Origin: Bog-756 sp963704585
GTDB taxonomy: Bacteria; Actinomycetota; Acidimicrobiia; Acidimicrobiales; RAAP-2
Length of the DNA: 64,000 nucleotides
Direction: 5' to 3'
Assembly: GCA_963704585.1 (NCBI GenBank)
Contig: OY969919.1
Coordinates: forward strand, 868,001 to 932,000
Positions within the stretch are counted from its first letter, which is position 1, and the number at the start of each line of letters is the position of its first letter. Below the pieces are notes generated by a model. The model saw only the letters and a list, made by a program, of their open reading frames with translations. It had not been told where the DNA came from and searched no databases. Position numbers and translations under genes: made by a program. Shown one piece after another: positions 36,512 through 46,182 of the stretch.

Positions 36512-38188
36512 GTGGAAGACCGATGCGTGACGCGCCACGTGGCGCCTACAGTTCTCCCAGTGGCGAAGCCGGGGGGGTCCGGTGAAGGGCAGGGATCGTT
36601 CGACGCGCGTCGTCGTCGGCGCGCGTGGCCGCGTGCGCTCCATGCACCGACGATCGCCATCCTCATCGTGGGGGTGGCCGTGACTTCCACCCTCGCCGCC
36701 GTCGTCCGGTCCGAGCACGACCACACCGAGCAGCGGCTGCTCTCGCTCGACACCCAGCTCACGAGTGCCGCGATCGGTATCGCCGTCTTCTCGGTGGAGA
36801 GCCGGCTGCAGGCCGCCGGGGAGGAGGCGAGCGCCTCTGGCGGCGATCCTTCGGCCTTCGACGCCTTCGCACGACGACAGCTCGGACCGGCAAGCGGCTG
36901 GCGCTCCGAATCGCTCTGGAGGTTCTCGCCCCGTCCCACCGAGCTGGCCGACGTGGGCGCGGCCCAGAGCATCGCGAATTCCCCGGGAGCGCTGCTCACC
37001 CTGTTCGCAGAGGCGACACACTCGTCGTCGTTCGTGGTCACGGATCTGACGCCGCAGACCCGGGTGCTCGGATTCGCGTTCGCGCAGCCGACGGCGGCGG
37101 GCACCGACATCGTCTACGCCGAGGCGCAGCTCACCGCCAGTCGTCGGCTCAAGATCAAGACGAGCTCGCCCCTCGACGATCTCAACTACGTCCTCTATCT
37201 CGGCAGGAACGAGGGCGGCGCGACGCTCCTCGCTGCGACGCCGGGTCAGCTGCCGCTGGCGGGGCCGACCTCCACTGTGACGACGCCCTTCGGGAGCAAC
37301 ACCGTGCTCACCCTCGTCATGTCGGCGAGGGTGCCGCTCGCCGGCTCGCTCGCCGCATGGCTTGCCTGGCTGGTCCTGCTCATCGGCCTCATGTTCACGG
37401 TGCTCATCGCGTCGATGTCCGAGCACCTCGTGCGCCGTCGGCGGCGGGCCGAGGCGCTCGCGGTCGAGAACCGCCGCCTCTTCCAGGCGCAGCGCAGCAC
37501 CGCCGAGGCACTCCAGCGCGCGCTGCTACCCCATCGGATGCCCGAACCTCCCCAGCTTGAGGTCGCGGCTCGGTACGTCCCGGGTGCGGACGGGCTGGAG
37601 ATCGGTGGGGACTGGTACAACGTCACCGATGTCGAGGACGGACGGCTGTTCTTCGCGGTCGGTGACGTGTCCGGGCGCGGTATGCAGGCGGCGTCGCTCA
37701 TGGCCGAGCTCCGGTTCTCGATCAAGGCCTATGCGGCGGAGGACCCGCAGCCGGCGGTCGTGCTGAACCGGCTCGGACGTTCGATCGACATCGGGGACAC
37801 CGATCACTTCGCGACGGTGCTCTGCGGTCTGTTCGACACGGCTTCCGGCACGATCACGCTCGCCAACGCGGGTCATCCGGAACCGGTGCTCGTTACCGAG
37901 GGTCGCGCCGGGCTCATGGCGACGCACGTCGGCCCGCCGATCGGAGTCGGGCACCGCCGATACGAACCGGTCGATGTCATGGTCGAGAAGGGCGCCACGC
38001 TCCTCGCCTACACCGACGGGCTCGTCGAGCGCCGTGGCGAGAACATCGCCGACGGCTTCGAGCGTCTGTGCACTGCCTCCACCCGGGCCGGGCAGCTCGA
38101 CGACCTCCTCGACGACATCCTCCACGCCCTGGTACCGGGCGGTTCGAGTGACGACGTCGTCGTCCTCGGAATCCGGTGGGGGGCCTAG
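36512..38188 (+). CDS. Membrane-anchored SpoIIE/RsbU-type PP2C phosphatase
   Basis: A 558-aa protein. A first membrane helix (PTIAILIVGVAVTSTLAAVV) and a second (WLAWLVLLIGLMFTVLIASM) flank an extracytoplasmic sensor loop of about 220 residues. A short coiled-coil (RRRAEALAVENRRLFQAQRS) leads into the phosphatase: LQRALLPHRMPEPP, GGDWYNV, VGDVSGRGMQAA and LAYTDGLVERRG. The metal-binding Asp residues appear intact. Such enzymes dephosphorylate anti-sigma antagonists in partner-switching stress pathways. The start is uncertain: GTG at about 36560 (VAKPGGSG) is an alternative. No anti-sigma genes are adjacent. Confidence 0.88.
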   Translation: MEDRCVTRHVAPTVLPVAKPGGSGEGQGSFDARRRRRAWPRALHAPTIAILIVGVAVTSTLAAVVRSEHDHTEQRLLSLDTQLTSAAIGIAVFSVESRLQAAGEEASASGGDPSAFDAFARRQLGPASGWRSESLWRFSPRPTELADVGAAQSIANSPGALLTLFAEATHSSSFVVTDLTPQTRVLGFAFAQPTAAGTDIVYAEAQLTASRRLKIKTSSPLDDLNYVLYLGRNEGGATLLAATPGQLPLAGPTSTVTTPFGSNTVLTLVMSARVPLAGSLAAWLAWLVLLIGLMFTVLIASMSEHLVRRRRRAEALAVENRRLFQAQRSTAEALQRALLPHRMPEPPQLEVAARYVPGADGLEIGGDWYNVTDVEDGRLFFAVGDVSGRGMQAASLMAELRFSIKAYAAEDPQPAVVLNRLGRSIDIGDTDHFATVLCGLFDTASGTITLANAGHPEPVLVTEGRAGLMATHVGPPIGVGHRRYEPVDVMVEKGATLLAYTDGLVERRGENIADGFERLCTASTRAGQLDDLLDDILHALVPGGSSDDVVVLGIRWGA

Positions 38189-39018
38189 CGGGGCGCGTCG
38201 AACCGCGGCACCCGCTTCTCACGCCACGCGGCGACACCCTCTTTGAAGTCGGGTCCGCGCATCATCTCCTCCAGGAGTCGCTCGGACCGTTCGACCGACG
38301 CAGCGGCCTCACCGTGGAGATCGGTGTAGATCTGCCTCCTCGTGACGGCGAGCGACGCCGGTGACACCGTGGTCGCGAGTGTCGACGCATACTCGTGCAC
38401 CCGCGACAGGAGCCGGTCGGCCTCCACGACCTCGTTGACGAGCCCGAGCTCGGCTGCCTCTTCCGCGAGCACCACCCGGCTCGAGAGCAGGAGGTCGTTC
38501 GCGTGGGTGAGCCCGATCAGCCGCGGGAGCAGCCACGAGAGGCCGTACTCGGCGGGCAGGCCGAGCTTGCCGTGCGCGGTGGTGAGCTTGGCGCCGGCCG
38601 CCGCGAACCGCAGGTCGCAGTAGCAGGCGAGCACGAGCCCGACGCCTGCGGCCGGTCCGTTGATCGCCGCGATGATCGGCTTCCCGAGGCCGAAGTGGTA
38701 GGCGAAGTCGGCGTCGAACCGCTGGTCGACGCCGAAGCCGGGCCGTCGGAGGTCGTCCCCGGTCCCCGGGTCGTACCCACCCCGCTCGACGTGCCCCTCG
38801 AGTGCCTGGCTGTCCGCACCGGCACAGAACGCACGGCCTGCGCCCGTCACGACGATGACCCGCACTCCCGGATCGCGGTTTGCCTCGTCGAGCAGCCAGC
38901 GGTACTCGGTGTGCATCCGGCCGGTCCAGCTGTTGAGTCGGTCGGGACGGTCGAGGGTGATGGTCGCGATGCGTTCCTCGACGGCGTAGCGGACGACTTT
39001 GCACTCCATGCGGGTCAT
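38185..39018 (-). CDS. Enoyl-CoA hydratase/isomerase family protein
   Basis: A 277-aa crotonase-fold protein. The CoA and oxyanion segments are present: VTGAGRAFCAGADSQAL and AAINGPAAGVGLVLACYCD. A Glu in GLPAEYGLSWLLPRLIG sits in the usual catalytic zone. Such proteins act on acyl-CoA thioesters, often in beta-oxidation or aromatic degradation; the substrate cannot be told. Its stop codon shares the CTAG tetranucleotide with the convergent phosphatase gene. It lies 27 nt downstream of the aldose-epimerase-like gene on the same strand. Confidence 0.9.
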   Translation of the reverse strand: MTRMECKVVRYAVEERIATITLDRPDRLNSWTGRMHTEYRWLLDEANRDPGVRVIVVTGAGRAFCAGADSQALEGHVERGGYDPGTGDDLRRPGFGVDQRFDADFAYHFGLGKPIIAAINGPAAGVGLVLACYCDLRFAAAGAKLTTAHGKLGLPAEYGLSWLLPRLIGLTHANDLLLSSRVVLAEEAAELGLVNEVVEADRLLSRVHEYASTLATTVSPASLAVTRRQIYTDLHGEAAASVERSERLLEEMMRGPDFKEGVAAWREKRVPRFDAPR

Positions 39019-39045
39019 CCTCGCAGGTGCCTGGCCGCGATGGGC

Positions 39046-39999
39046 TCAGCGCGGGACGATCCCCCAGGATCCGGTCCAGCGGGCTCCCGGCCGGATCACG
39101 TCGACGTCGTCCCCGGAGCGGAACGCGTCGGGAGGACAGGTCATCGGCTCGACGGCGATCGATCGGCGGCGCTCCCCTTGCCCCAGGGTGTCGCCGGTGA
39201 AGAGCATGAGGTACGAGAAGCGTTCGTCCGCCCAGAGCGTGACCCCGCGCTCTCCGTCGGGGCGGTCGAGCTCGACCCGCACCCGCCCGTTCCCGTCCCG
39301 CTCGAGATCGGTCAGCGCCGTGTCGAGGACCGTCGACCCGATCGGTCTGCCGACGCGGAAGTCGAACTCCGAACCCGCGACCGTGCACCGTCCGTCGGGC
39401 AGGCCACGCTCGTCGGCTGTCAGCCGGGTGCGCGCGGCGACCGTGAGGCAGACGGAGTCGACCGCACCCGTGCCGACCGTCAGGTACGGATGGAACCCGA
39501 GCCCGAAGGGGAGGTCTGTCGGTCCGATGTTCTCGGCATCGGCGTTGACGGTGAGCCCGTCCCGGCCGAGGCGGTATTCAAGTGCGAGTCGCAGTGAGTA
39601 GGGATAGCCGGGTGACGGCCTGAGCTCGCACTCCATGCTGACCCGGTTCTGCGCGCGGCTGACCATCCGCCATGCGCGCCACCGGACGAGCCCATGGATC
39701 GCATTTTGCCGCGCCGGCTCGTCGAGCGGCACCTGGGCATCGACGCCGCCGAAGGAGTAGCGACCGTCACCGAGACGGTTCGGCCAGGGCGCGAGGACCT
39801 GTCCCCGCCCTCCGTGGCTCCACTCGTCGGGACCGAAGCCGTCCACCACGGGGACGTCGTCCGCGGTGAACGAGCGCAGTGTGGCTCCGACCTCCGTCAC
39901 GATCGCGCGCTGGTGGCCGTGCCCGATGACCCACTGGTCGCCGGTGGCGGCGGTCGTCTCGGCCGGGCGCTGGTCCTCGGCTGGTGAACGCGGTGGCAT
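39046..39999 (-). CDS. Aldose 1-epimerase family protein
   Basis: A 317-aa protein of the galactose-mutarotase fold. It starts at ATG 39999 (MPPRSPAEDQRPAE); a longer start at 40089 is possible but overlaps the surE promoter. It shows the typical IVTEVGATLRSFTAD opening, GQVLAPWPNRLGDGRY, the His-containing NAIHGLVRWRAWR and LGFHPYLTVG, and a C-terminal SIAVEPMTCPPDAF with the likely catalytic Glu. It interconverts sugar anomers in the cytosol. It is divergent from surE. Confidence 0.9.
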   Translation of the reverse strand: MPPRSPAEDQRPAETTAATGDQWVIGHGHQRAIVTEVGATLRSFTADDVPVVDGFGPDEWSHGGRGQVLAPWPNRLGDGRYSFGGVDAQVPLDEPARQNAIHGLVRWRAWRMVSRAQNRVSMECELRPSPGYPYSLRLALEYRLGRDGLTVNADAENIGPTDLPFGLGFHPYLTVGTGAVDSVCLTVAARTRLTADERGLPDGRCTVAGSEFDFRVGRPIGSTVLDTALTDLERDGNGRVRVELDRPDGERGVTLWADERFSYLMLFTGDTLGQGERRRSIAVEPMTCPPDAFRSGDDVDVIRPGARWTGSWGIVPR

Positions 40000-40165
40000 C
40001 AGTTTCGGAGTCGGCGACGCCGGCGTCCACCGTCCGCCCGGACCGGGGACCGCCGAGGTCGCCCGGTATGGTAGGCGATGGGTCGGCACGAACCGAGGGG
40101 CGCCCGATTCGTGTGCGTCCGCACTTCCCGTTCGGAATCACCTGTCCGCGATTGGAACGTCAGCG

Positions 40166-41032
40166 ATGCGCATCCTGGTCACCAACGACGACGGCGTCTT
40201 CGCCCCCGGTCTCGCGGCACTGGCCCGCGGGCTGCACGGCGCTTTCGGCGACGAGCACCAGGTCGTCGTCGCCGCACCGCTCACCAACCACAGCGGGGCG
40301 AGCGCCGCGGTCGGGCCGGTCTACGAGCGCGAGTCGATCCCCTTCGAGGCCGTGCAGATCCGCGGCCTCCCCGGCGTGCCGGCCTACGGCATCGACGGAT
40401 CACCATCACTCGCGGTGATTCTCGCCTGCATCGAAGGGTTCGGACCGCGGCCCGACCTCGTCGTCTCGGGCATCAACGAGGGTGTGAACGCGGGGCGATC
40501 GGTCCTCCACTCGGGCACGATCGGCGCCGCGCTCACCGCGGCCCAGTTCGGGATCCGGGGGCTTGCGGTGAGCATGACGTGGGGCGAGGACCCGATGCCC
40601 TGGGAGACCGCGGTCGAACTGGCGGTCGGGATCGTGCCGGTGTTGGCCGACGCCGAAGGTTCCTGCGTCCTCAACCTCAACGTGCCAGCGTGCGCACCCC
40701 ACGAGTTGAAGGGTGTCCGCCACGGAACGATCGGCCGGGTGGGGCTCATCCGTGCCGTACGGCCCGAGCTCACGATCGACCCGGTGCAGGGCCCTGCGGT
40801 CGACCGCACCGCGGGTGTCATCACGCTCGTGCTCCGTGGCGCAAGGGACCCCGAGGAGCGCCGGGCCGAGCTCGCCGAGCTCGAGCCGGAGTCGGACGGT
40901 GCTCTCGTCTCGGACGGCTGGGCCTCGCTGACCACGCTGGTCGGCGTGCGGGAGGACACGTCCGCGCCGGCCTCGGCCGTGCTCGCAGCCGCCCTCGCGG
41001 CAACAGCCCCCCGCCCCGACGCGGTCCACTGA
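40166..41032 (+). CDS. surE: 5'/3'-nucleotidase SurE
   Basis: A 288-aa enzyme that dephosphorylates nucleoside monophosphates. The metal-binding VTNDDGVFAPG is at the N-terminus (residues 5-15). APLTNHSGASAA and DLVVSGINEGVNAG, the two other conserved blocks, follow. Start ATG at 40166 (MRILVTNDD). The C-terminus is about 20-30 residues longer than in E. coli SurE and rich in Ala and Glu. No pcm gene is adjacent. Confidence 0.93.
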   Translation: MRILVTNDDGVFAPGLAALARGLHGAFGDEHQVVVAAPLTNHSGASAAVGPVYERESIPFEAVQIRGLPGVPAYGIDGSPSLAVILACIEGFGPRPDLVVSGINEGVNAGRSVLHSGTIGAALTAAQFGIRGLAVSMTWGEDPMPWETAVELAVGIVPVLADAEGSCVLNLNVPACAPHELKGVRHGTIGRVGLIRAVRPELTIDPVQGPAVDRTAGVITLVLRGARDPEERRAELAELEPESDGALVSDGWASLTTLVGVREDTSAPASAVLAAALAATAPRPDAVH

Positions 41033-41077
41033 TCCACGCGATTCACTGACCCGCAGTCGCGCACGACGACCGCGCCG

Positions 41078-42494
41078 CTAGATCTCGAAGGTTCTCCGTC
41101 GCAGCGCCGCGCCCGGTCCGGGGCGCCGTTCGGCCAGGGGATCCGAAGCCGGCGACGAGGACGCGTTCGGCAGGTGCTGCACGAACCATCCGCCGGCGAG
41201 CGTCGCCACCTGTTCGAGCGCGCCCGGCTCCTCGAAGAGGTGGGTCGCACCCGGAACCACGGCGAGCCGGTGCGGGCAGTGGAGATGCGACGCCGCGACC
41301 CGGTTGAGCCCGAGTACCGCCTCGTCGGCACCGCCGACGATGAGAAGGGTCGGGCACCGAACCGCGTCGAGCCTGGGGCCGGCGAGGTCGGGGCGCCCGC
41401 CACGGGACACGACCGCGCGTGCCACGCTGCCCGGACCACCCGCGGCCCAGAGTGCCGCGGCCGCGCCGGTGCTGGCCCCGAAGTAGCCGAGCGGGAGTGC
41501 CGACACCTCCGGTCGGGTCTGCACCCAACCGGTCGCCGTCGTCAACCGGTGACCGAGCAGCTCCACGTCGAAACGTCGATCGCGATCCGCGCCCTCCTCC
41601 GCGGTCAGCAGGTCGAAGAGGAGGCTCCCGAGCCCCCAGGACTCGAGCATCGCCGCCATCTGGCGGTTGCGTGGGCTGTTCCGGCTGCTCCCGCTCCCGT
41701 GGGCGAAGAGCACGAGGCCGACCGCGCCCTCGGGGACGCGGAGCCGCCCGGCGAGGGTGATGCCACCGGCCGCGATCCCCACCTCGTCGTCGAATCCCCC
41801 GACCGGGCGCACCGCACGCGGGCCGCCGCCCGACGCGGCCAGCAGATCGGCCACCTCCTCGTCGGAGGTCTGTTCGAAGTCGTCGTACCACTGCCCCACC
41901 GCGACGAAGCGCGGCAGGCGTGAGAAGGGTGACCACCTCGTCCGCCTCGGCGCGCAACCTGGCCACGGACTCGGGGGGCGCAACCGGAGCGGCGAGGACG
42001 ATCCGCCTCGCGCCGAGCGCGCGCGCCACCCGCACAGCCACCGTGGCGGAACCACCCGTCGCGAGCCCGTCGTCGACCAGCACGACGGTCCGTCCGGCGA
42101 TCGGCACCGGCGGCCGGTCCGCACGGTACCGGGTCACCCGGCGGTCGAGCTCGGCCCGCTCCCGCGCGATGACCCGCGCGATGTCGGCCTCGCGCAACCC
42201 GGCGCGCCGGACGAGCTCGTCGTCGAGAAGGTGCACGTCGCCCTCGCCGATGGCTCCGAACCCGAGCTCGGGTTGGTACGGGACGCCGAGCTTGCGCACG
42301 ACGAGCACGTCGAGCGGTGCCCCGAGGATCCGGGCGACCTCCGCAGCCACCGGCACCCCCCCGCGCGGCAGACCGAGGACGACGGGATGCTCGACCCGCA
42401 ATCCGGTGAGCCGCTCGCCGAGCAGACGGCCGGCTTCGCGACGGTCGCGGAACGACGGGTGAACGCGGTCGACGAGGGAGGCGAACGCGGCCAT
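41078..42494 (-). CDS. Phosphoribosyltransferase-dienelactone hydrolase fusion (frameshifted)
   Basis: The N-terminal part, from ATG 42494 (MAAFASLVDRVHP), is a type I phosphoribosyltransferase with VVLVDDGLATGGSATVAV as the PRPP-binding loop near residue 130. The C-terminal part is an alpha/beta hydrolase of the dienelactone-hydrolase type, with nucleophile-like YFGASTGAAAALWAA and HLFEEPGALEQV holding the likely His. The frame breaks near 41912-41921, after VVTLLTP, and continues as PRFVAVGQWYDDFEQ. Joined, the protein has about 471 residues. The same domain pair occurs in M. tuberculosis Rv0571c. The gene starts one base after the stop of the erythromycin-esterase-like gene, so the two are coupled. 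Substrates are unknown. Confidence 0.8.
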
Positions 42495-42495
42495 C

Positions 42496-43884
42496 TCAGA
42501 GTCCGCTCGGGTAGGTCTCGGCGGGCTCACCGCGGTCCCACAGGGGTGTGCGCTCGAGCGGCTCGAGCGCACGTGTCCGGTCCACATGGACGACCGCGTC
42601 GAACTGCTGGGAGAGGCGCGCCTCGAAGTAGTGGCTCTGGAGCTCGGTATCGGGGCGGTAGATCACGCCGATCGCCCGTTCGAGCCGCGGCTCTTCGAGC
42701 GCGTCGGCGACTTCACGCCCGTGGGTCGGCACCCAGTACTGCGGGAGGCCGACCGAGTGGAGGAAGGCCTCCTGGCTGCCGGGGCGGGCCGGCCGGACCC
42801 GCTTGCGCTCCGCCGGGGCGCCCCACGCCGAGGCCGCGGTCACCCGCCCGTCGAAGGTGGTCGCCCCGATGAGCACTGCGTCGTCGCCGTACCGCTGGCG
42901 CGCGAGCTGGCCGACGTTGAGCTCACCGCGGGCCCCCATTGCGGTCGCGCGGGCGTCACCCACGTGCGAGTTGTGCTCCCATACCACGACCTTCGTATGG
43001 GCGTTCCGCCGGTCGAGGTGTTCGATCAACGCGTCGAGCGTGCCCCCCATGTGCAGATCGCGCAAGTTCCACGACGACACCTCTGCCCGGTACATCTGGT
43101 GGTAGTACTCCTCCGCGTCGCGGACGAGCCGGGCGTTCTGTTCAGCGTAGAACTGCTCGTCCTCGGCGATCCACCCGTCACGGCGCAGGTAGCCCTCGGC
43201 CCTCCGGCGGAGCTCGACGAGCTGGGCGACGACCTCGTTCTCGCAGGGTGTCGCCCCCCGGTACGCGACCGCTGCACCGTAGGCCTGACCCTCGGCGTCC
43301 ACATGGTCGAAGCACGCGTACCGCGCTCGGGCACGGGCCGCCTCGTCCGGGTCGATACGGTCGAGGTACTCGACGACGGCCTCGATCGAGGTGCGCAGGC
43401 TGTAGAGGTCGAGGCCGTAGAACCGCGCCTTCATCCCCGGGTGCAGCTGCGCGTCGTTGCGGGCCCGCAGCCACTGGACGAAGCGCAGTACATCGAGGTT
43501 CCGCCACATCCACGTCGGGAAGCGCCGGAAGCCCTCCAGTGCGGCGTCCGCGGTCGTGTCCTCCGACAGCCCCATCACGTACCGGTTGACCCGGTAGGCG
43601 TCAGGCCAGTCCCCTTCGACCGCGACGACGGTGAAGCCGCACTCGTCGATCAGCCGCCGGGTGATCCTCGCCCGCTCTCGGTAGAACTCGTGGGTCCCGT
43701 GGGAGGCCTCACCGATGAGCACCAGCCTTCGGTCGCCGATGAGGTCGAGGAGCGTGTCGTAGTCCTCGACGACGCCGGTCAGCGGACGCGCCGCCCGGGC
43801 CACGGCGCCCACTGTGTCGACCGCCACACCCATCGTGCCCATATGCCAACGATCCGCCGCCCCGGTACGGTGCGCCAGAGTCAC
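42496..43884 (-). CDS. Erythromycin-esterase-like protein
   Basis: A 462-aa protein with the family motifs LIGEASHGTHEFYRERA (residue about 58), VVAVEGDWPDAYRVNRY and VVVWEHNSHVGDARATA (about 310), which supply the His and Glu residues of the EreA/EreB active site. Macrolide-resistance activity is not implied; most chromosomal members have unknown substrates. An internal start near 43833 (MGVAVDTVGAV) is likely if the first 17 residues are not coding. In mycobacteria a related protein (Rv2030c) fuses this domain to a phosphoribosyltransferase, and here the partner is the next gene. Confidence 0.9.
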   Translation of the reverse strand: MTLAHRTGAADRWHMGTMGVAVDTVGAVARAARPLTGVVEDYDTLLDLIGDRRLVLIGEASHGTHEFYRERARITRRLIDECGFTVVAVEGDWPDAYRVNRYVMGLSEDTTADAALEGFRRFPTWMWRNLDVLRFVQWLRARNDAQLHPGMKARFYGLDLYSLRTSIEAVVEYLDRIDPDEAARARARYACFDHVDAEGQAYGAAVAYRGATPCENEVVAQLVELRRRAEGYLRRDGWIAEDEQFYAEQNARLVRDAEEYYHQMYRAEVSSWNLRDLHMGGTLDALIEHLDRRNAHTKVVVWEHNSHVGDARATAMGARGELNVGQLARQRYGDDAVLIGATTFDGRVTAASAWGAPAERKRVRPARPGSQEAFLHSVGLPQYWVPTHGREVADALEEPRLERAIGVIYRPDTELQSHYFEARLSQQFDAVVHVDRTRALEPLERTPLWDRGEPAETYPSGL

Positions 43885-43989
43885 AAGTCCCCAATCGGTG
43901 CCAGAGGAGCGCGGCTGCCGCGTTCCGTGTGCCAGGCGAACCGAATGACACCCGTGTCGTTCGCGTCGTGGTACGCCGCGGCGCCCCGG

Positions 43990-45225
43990 TCAGGCCAAGC
44001 GGTCGTCGAGCCAGTCGAATGCGATCTGTGCCGAGAGACGGATGTTGTCGGTCTGGGTGTGGGTCGAAGCACCGTCCTCCGCGCGGAAGACCGCGGTGGT
44101 CACCGGCCCACCGACGCCGGCGACGAACGCGTCGAACTGCGCGGTGGGCTCGGCGCCTTCGCGATCGCCGACCATCGCAAGGGATGGACACGTCACCCGT
44201 CCGAGATCCTCCACCCGGTAGGCAGCGAGCGCGGTGCGCCAGGCGTGGAACGACGGCACGCCGAATCGGTCGCAGATCGCCGCGATCCCCCACTGCATCT
44301 GGTGGGGCATCAGGTCCTCCGGCACACCGATCACGTCCTGGGGACGGACGTCACGCGCCATGCGGAAGGTCTCGGAGCCGACCCACGCCTCCATGTACCG
44401 GCTCATGTCCACGACCGGCGGGTTGGCCACCAACGCGCGGATCCGGTCGTCCGCCGCCGCGGCCCGCGTCGCGAAGTACGAGCCGAAGCTCTGCCCCGCG
44501 AGAGCGAGCCGCGCACCGTCCACGTCGGGCCGCGCGGTCAGGTGGTCGACGACGGCCGCAAGGGGTGCCTCGTAGTCAGGGCGGAAGGTCATGGTCGGGT
44601 GGCGCCGCATGCAGCCGGGCTGCCCGGGGCCGTCGAAGACGAACACGTTCCAGCCACGCTCCGCGCCGGGCGCGGCCAGGTGGAAGTAGAGCTCTTCCGC
44701 GCTCGAGTCGAAGCCCCCGACACCGACCAGGGTCGGCAACGGCCGGTCGGGGGCTGCCGCGGCCACCGGCGGGCGGACCAGGTAGCCGGGGAGGGAGCCG
44801 CCCTCGAAGGAGATCTCGAGGAGCTCGACCGGCGGGACGAGCAAGGCGGCGGCGGCCACGAAGCAGGCCTCGCTTCGCTCGCCGACCAGCGACGCATCGC
44901 TGAGCGGCGACTCGGCGTAGTACTCGGCGGTCCGGTAGTAGGTGGATGCGCGCAGGAAGTGGTCGCGCGCACTCACCCGCCTGCCGGCGTCGAGGCAGAC
45001 CCGGGCCCGTTCCTCGACCCGTCGGGCCAGGCGCTCGAACGACCCGGCCCAGCTCCGGGGACTCCCGTCGGTGATCTCGGCGACGACCGAAAGACATTCG
45101 CCGACGGTCGACCCCCCGTAGGCGGCGACTCCGAGGGCACGCAGCAGCTGGTAGTTGAATTCGTCGTCGCGGAAGCCCTCCACCCGGACGGCGCTGCGGA
45201 CCACGTCTGAATTCTCGAAGGACAC
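43990..45225 (-). CDS. Alpha/beta hydrolase (FrsA or DHPON-hydrolase-like)
   Basis: A 411-aa protein with a helical N-terminal cap (residues about 1-140) and a C-terminal alpha/beta hydrolase. The nucleophile is in LALAGQSFGSYFATRA, an oxyanion segment in LVGVGGFDSSAEELY, an Asp in LAMVGDREGAEP and the likely His in DGASTHTQTDN. The layout matches the 2,6-dihydroxypseudooxynicotine hydrolase group and related C-C or ester hydrolases. The substrate is unknown. Start ATG at 45225; it is divergent from the nitrilase gene. Confidence 0.85.
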   Translation of the reverse strand: MSFENSDVVRSAVRVEGFRDDEFNYQLLRALGVAAYGGSTVGECLSVVAEITDGSPRSWAGSFERLARRVEERARVCLDAGRRVSARDHFLRASTYYRTAEYYAESPLSDASLVGERSEACFVAAAALLVPPVELLEISFEGGSLPGYLVRPPVAAAAPDRPLPTLVGVGGFDSSAEELYFHLAAPGAERGWNVFVFDGPGQPGCMRRHPTMTFRPDYEAPLAAVVDHLTARPDVDGARLALAGQSFGSYFATRAAAADDRIRALVANPPVVDMSRYMEAWVGSETFRMARDVRPQDVIGVPEDLMPHQMQWGIAAICDRFGVPSFHAWRTALAAYRVEDLGRVTCPSLAMVGDREGAEPTAQFDAFVAGVGGPVTTAVFRAEDGASTHTQTDNIRLSAQIAFDWLDDRLA

Positions 45226-45318
45226 GGTGGTCCCAACTCCTCGTCGTCGGCGGGTCGACCGGCGTCGCGCACGGCCCGACCGGGGCCATTGTGCCCGACG
45301 GCGGGCCTACTCTGTGCC

Positions 45319-46182
45319 ATGCGCGTCGCCGCGATCCAGACCACCGCCGGCCCGGACCGCGACGCAAACCTCGAGGTGGCGACCGCGCTCGTGGAGGAGG
45401 CCGCGACGGCCGGCTGCGAGCTCGCCGTCCTCCCCGAGTACTTCTCGGTCGCCGGCGCGCCCGAACAGCTCCGGCGTTCTGCCGAGCCGATCGAGGGGCC
45501 GACGCTGCGCTGGGCGAGCGGGCTGGCCCGCCGGACCGGCATGACCCTCGTGGCAGGCAGCTTCCCCGAGCGCACCGGGAGCGGCGATCGGATCTCGAAC
45601 ACGAGCTGCCTCGTCGGTCCCGACGGCGCCCTGCTCGCGACCTACCGGAAGGTCCATCTCTTCGACGTCGCTCTGCGCGAGGTGACGATGTGCGAGTCGG
45701 CGACCATCGCGCCGGGTGACGAGCTCTGCACCGCCCGGATCCCGCGGAGGGACGGAGCCCCGGGCAGGGAGATCGGACTCTCGATCTGCTACGACCTCCG
45801 CTTCCCCGAGCTGTACCGGATCCTCGCCCTGCGGGGCGCCGAGCTCGTCGTGGTCCCCTCCGCGTTCACCGCGGTGACCGGGCCGGCCCACTGGGAGCTG
45901 CTGCTCCGGGCCCGCGCCGTCGAGAACGAGGTCTTCGTGGTCGCGGCGGGCCAGGTCGGTGAGCTCCCGCCGGGCATGCCGGCCTGCCACGGGCACTCGA
46001 TGGTCGTCGACCCCTGGGGCACGGTCCTCGCGGAGCGGTCGGCCCCCTCTCCCGGTGTGGTCGTCGCCGACCTCGACTTCGAGCGCCTCGCCAGGATCCG
46101 CGCCGAGCTGCCGGTACTGGCGAACCGCCGACCCGGGGCCTACCGTTGGCCGGACACCGGATGGTCTGGCAGGGAAGGGTGA
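45319..46182 (+). CDS. Carbon-nitrogen hydrolase (Nit family)
   Basis: A 287-aa nitrilase-fold amidase. The Glu-Lys-Cys triad is present: Glu in LAVLPEYFSVA, Lys in TYRKVHLFDVAL and Cys in GLSICYDLRFPELYR. It resembles the Nit1/Nit2 and deaminated-glutathione amidase branch (CYDLRFPELYR and RKVHLFD are typical). Start ATG at 45319. The stop overlaps the start of the next hydrolase gene, so the two are co-translated. Confidence 0.92.
   Translation: MRVAAIQTTAGPDRDANLEVATALVEEAATAGCELAVLPEYFSVAGAPEQLRRSAEPIEGPTLRWASGLARRTGMTLVAGSFPERTGSGDRISNTSCLVGPDGALLATYRKVHLFDVALREVTMCESATIAPGDELCTARIPRRDGAPGREIGLSICYDLRFPELYRILALRGAELVVVPSAFTAVTGPAHWELLLRARAVENEVFVVAAGQVGELPPGMPACHGHSMVVDPWGTVLAERSAPSPGVVVADLDFERLARIRAELPVLANRRPGAYRWPDTGWSGREG

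Noticed and set aside
42496..43884. Reading the erythromycin-esterase-like gene as a macrolide-resistance gene
   Set aside because: Most chromosomal members are not shown to confer resistance, and the coupled PRT-hydrolase partner points to another role.
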